Of a stretch of DNA of 64,000 bases, positions 63,061 to 64,000 are shown in pieces. This DNA comes from Eukaryota sp. TZLM1-RC (lineage: Eukaryota; Metamonada: BaSk clade): NCBI GenBank assembly GCA_040285825.1, contig JAUPSS010000008.1, positions 1 to 64,000 on the forward strand. The letters are read 5' to 3'. The notes beneath the pieces were generated by a model. The model did no database searches, was not told where the DNA came from, and saw only the letters and a program-made list of their open reading frames with translations. A program made the position numbers and the translations under genes. Numbering within the stretch: position 1 is the stretch's first letter; the number at the start of each line of letters is the position of its first letter.

Positions 63061-64000
63061 CCTCAAAATAACGTATTTATTGAATTTGCACACTTAATTA
63101 AATTAACTCAATACTAATGGGACGACTATCATTGAACCAAGATTTCCTCTACAAAATCTTGATCTGCTTGCTGTCTAGCTAAAGCTTCTCTTATTCGATT
63201 GAAAAACCGTGGTAATCTATTAATAATGGCAAATTGAATCCGTGAACGCCATAAAAATATATCAAATCTTCTCATTGTTTTTTCTTGCACCATCTTTTGG
63301 AAGTCATTCAAAAAAGTTTCTGCTTCAACTGATAATCTTCCATTTATCGAAAATGGGAAAGCAATAAAAACCAGCTGTGTATTTCTATCGACATTAGCCT
63401 CTTCAATATCTTTATCATATTTTCTATGTTTCTCTTTTGCTTTAAAATCCAGAGCAGCCACAGGATTAAGTTTTCTTCTGTGAACCAAAGTATCATTTGC
63501 AACATTACATGAGACAAAGTCAACAATAGCTTCAGAATTATCAATCCAATCACAGTATACATCACCTCTATCATCAGAACCAAAATTATTCAGAGAAAGT
63601 GTTTCCTTCAGCAGGGGCTCTTTGATACACGATATCCTTGCAGTTTGTGCCATATTGAAAACAGTGTCTCTAACAGCATCATGTAATGGGAAACGATAAG
63701 TTATCAATTTAGAGCAATTCAGAGCATGGCGCAAAGTGAGTTGAGGTGAATTCGAACAAATACATTTTTCCTTTGATAATAATTGATTAATGGGGATGTT
63801 CAAATATAATCTCATTTTTGTTACAAATGCTTCATTAGTGGCACACAATCCAAATCTTCGTGGTACAATGGTTACAAAAAGTGAAGAATCTGACGCCTTG
63901 TTTTCACAAACACCCTTTTCCAATAACAATGAGTGAAGATCTTGATTTAAAACAGCCGAGCTGCAAATATTATTATAAAGCTCTTTTTCATACATTCCAG
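63061..64000 (-). mobile_element. Non-LTR retrotransposon family A copy, running off the window
   Basis: The 3' terminal sequence (TTTATTGAATTTGCACAC) starts near 63,068. The ORF 63995-63129 is open to the window edge with knuckle CICSNSPQLTLRHALNC, RGDVYCDW/IVDFVSC and the FVEEILV end. About 97% alike to 27,747-28,869. It continues beyond 64,000, so completeness cannot be judged. Confidence 0.88.

Overview
This window reads as nuclear DNA of a compact, AT-rich, flagellated single-celled eukaryote. CFAP44, a ciliary axoneme protein, indicates motility. PDCD2, an IRE1-type kinase/RNase, D-aminoacyl-tRNA deacylase, dipeptidyl peptidase I and a plant-type 3-ketoacyl-CoA synthase are eukaryotic genes. 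Five GT-AG introns of only 28-32 nt can be placed from protein continuity (four in the peptidase gene, one in the gene at 58.4-59.2 kb). TAA, TAG and TGA all end host genes, so the code looks standard. Gene spacing is very tight, with head-to-head start codons 14-90 bp apart. I cannot name the species or phylum.

Layout. 1-3.4 kb: repeats and a non-LTR retrotransposon fragment, an inverted copy of sequence at 18.8-21.4 kb. 3.4-17.4 kb: host gene island with CFAP44 (frame broken), an S28-peptidase/IRE1 fusion, PDCD2, a small unknown gene, a decayed Fanzor nuclease, an RRM protein, an unknown basic protein and a ketoacyl-CoA synthase. 17.7-34.9 kb: a nested pile of mobile DNA. Pieces of two Ty3/gypsy elements lie inside one 4-5 bp target duplication whose halves are 16.6 kb apart; a 3.7-kb non-LTR element sits between protease and RT, and a second non-LTR copy sits inside that one. 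34.9-48 kb: a duplicated block (non-LTR fragments plus a tRNA-Leu gene, twice) carrying a gag-only LTR element and an intact MULE transposon. 48-53.3 kb: a decayed kinase, a long coiled-coil protein with a GFVF-repeat tail, and D-aminoacyl-tRNA deacylase. 54.4-58.3 kb: broken gypsy and Tc1/IS630-like remnants. 58.3-62 kb: a small unknown gene, a membrane-anchored ComEC-type metallo-hydrolase, and dipeptidyl peptidase I. 62-62.9 kb: a decayed multisubunit RNA polymerase largest-subunit fragment. 63-64 kb: another non-LTR copy running off the window.

The most unusual object is the single 646-codon ORF at 8,620-10,560. It places a truncated S28-type (prolylcarboxypeptidase-like) domain where IRE1 carries its luminal unfolded-protein sensor, followed by one membrane span and an apparently intact kinase plus KEN RNase. 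It suggests an unfolded-protein-response-like receptor with a different sensor. Next in interest are the Fanzor pseudogene, the RNA polymerase fragment, the tiny introns, and the ComEC-type enzyme as a probable bacterial acquisition.

A caution: from 1 to about 7.1 kb the sequence shows many one-base homopolymer differences from intact paralogous copies elsewhere in the window, so broken frames there (CFAP44 included) may be sequence error rather than decay.
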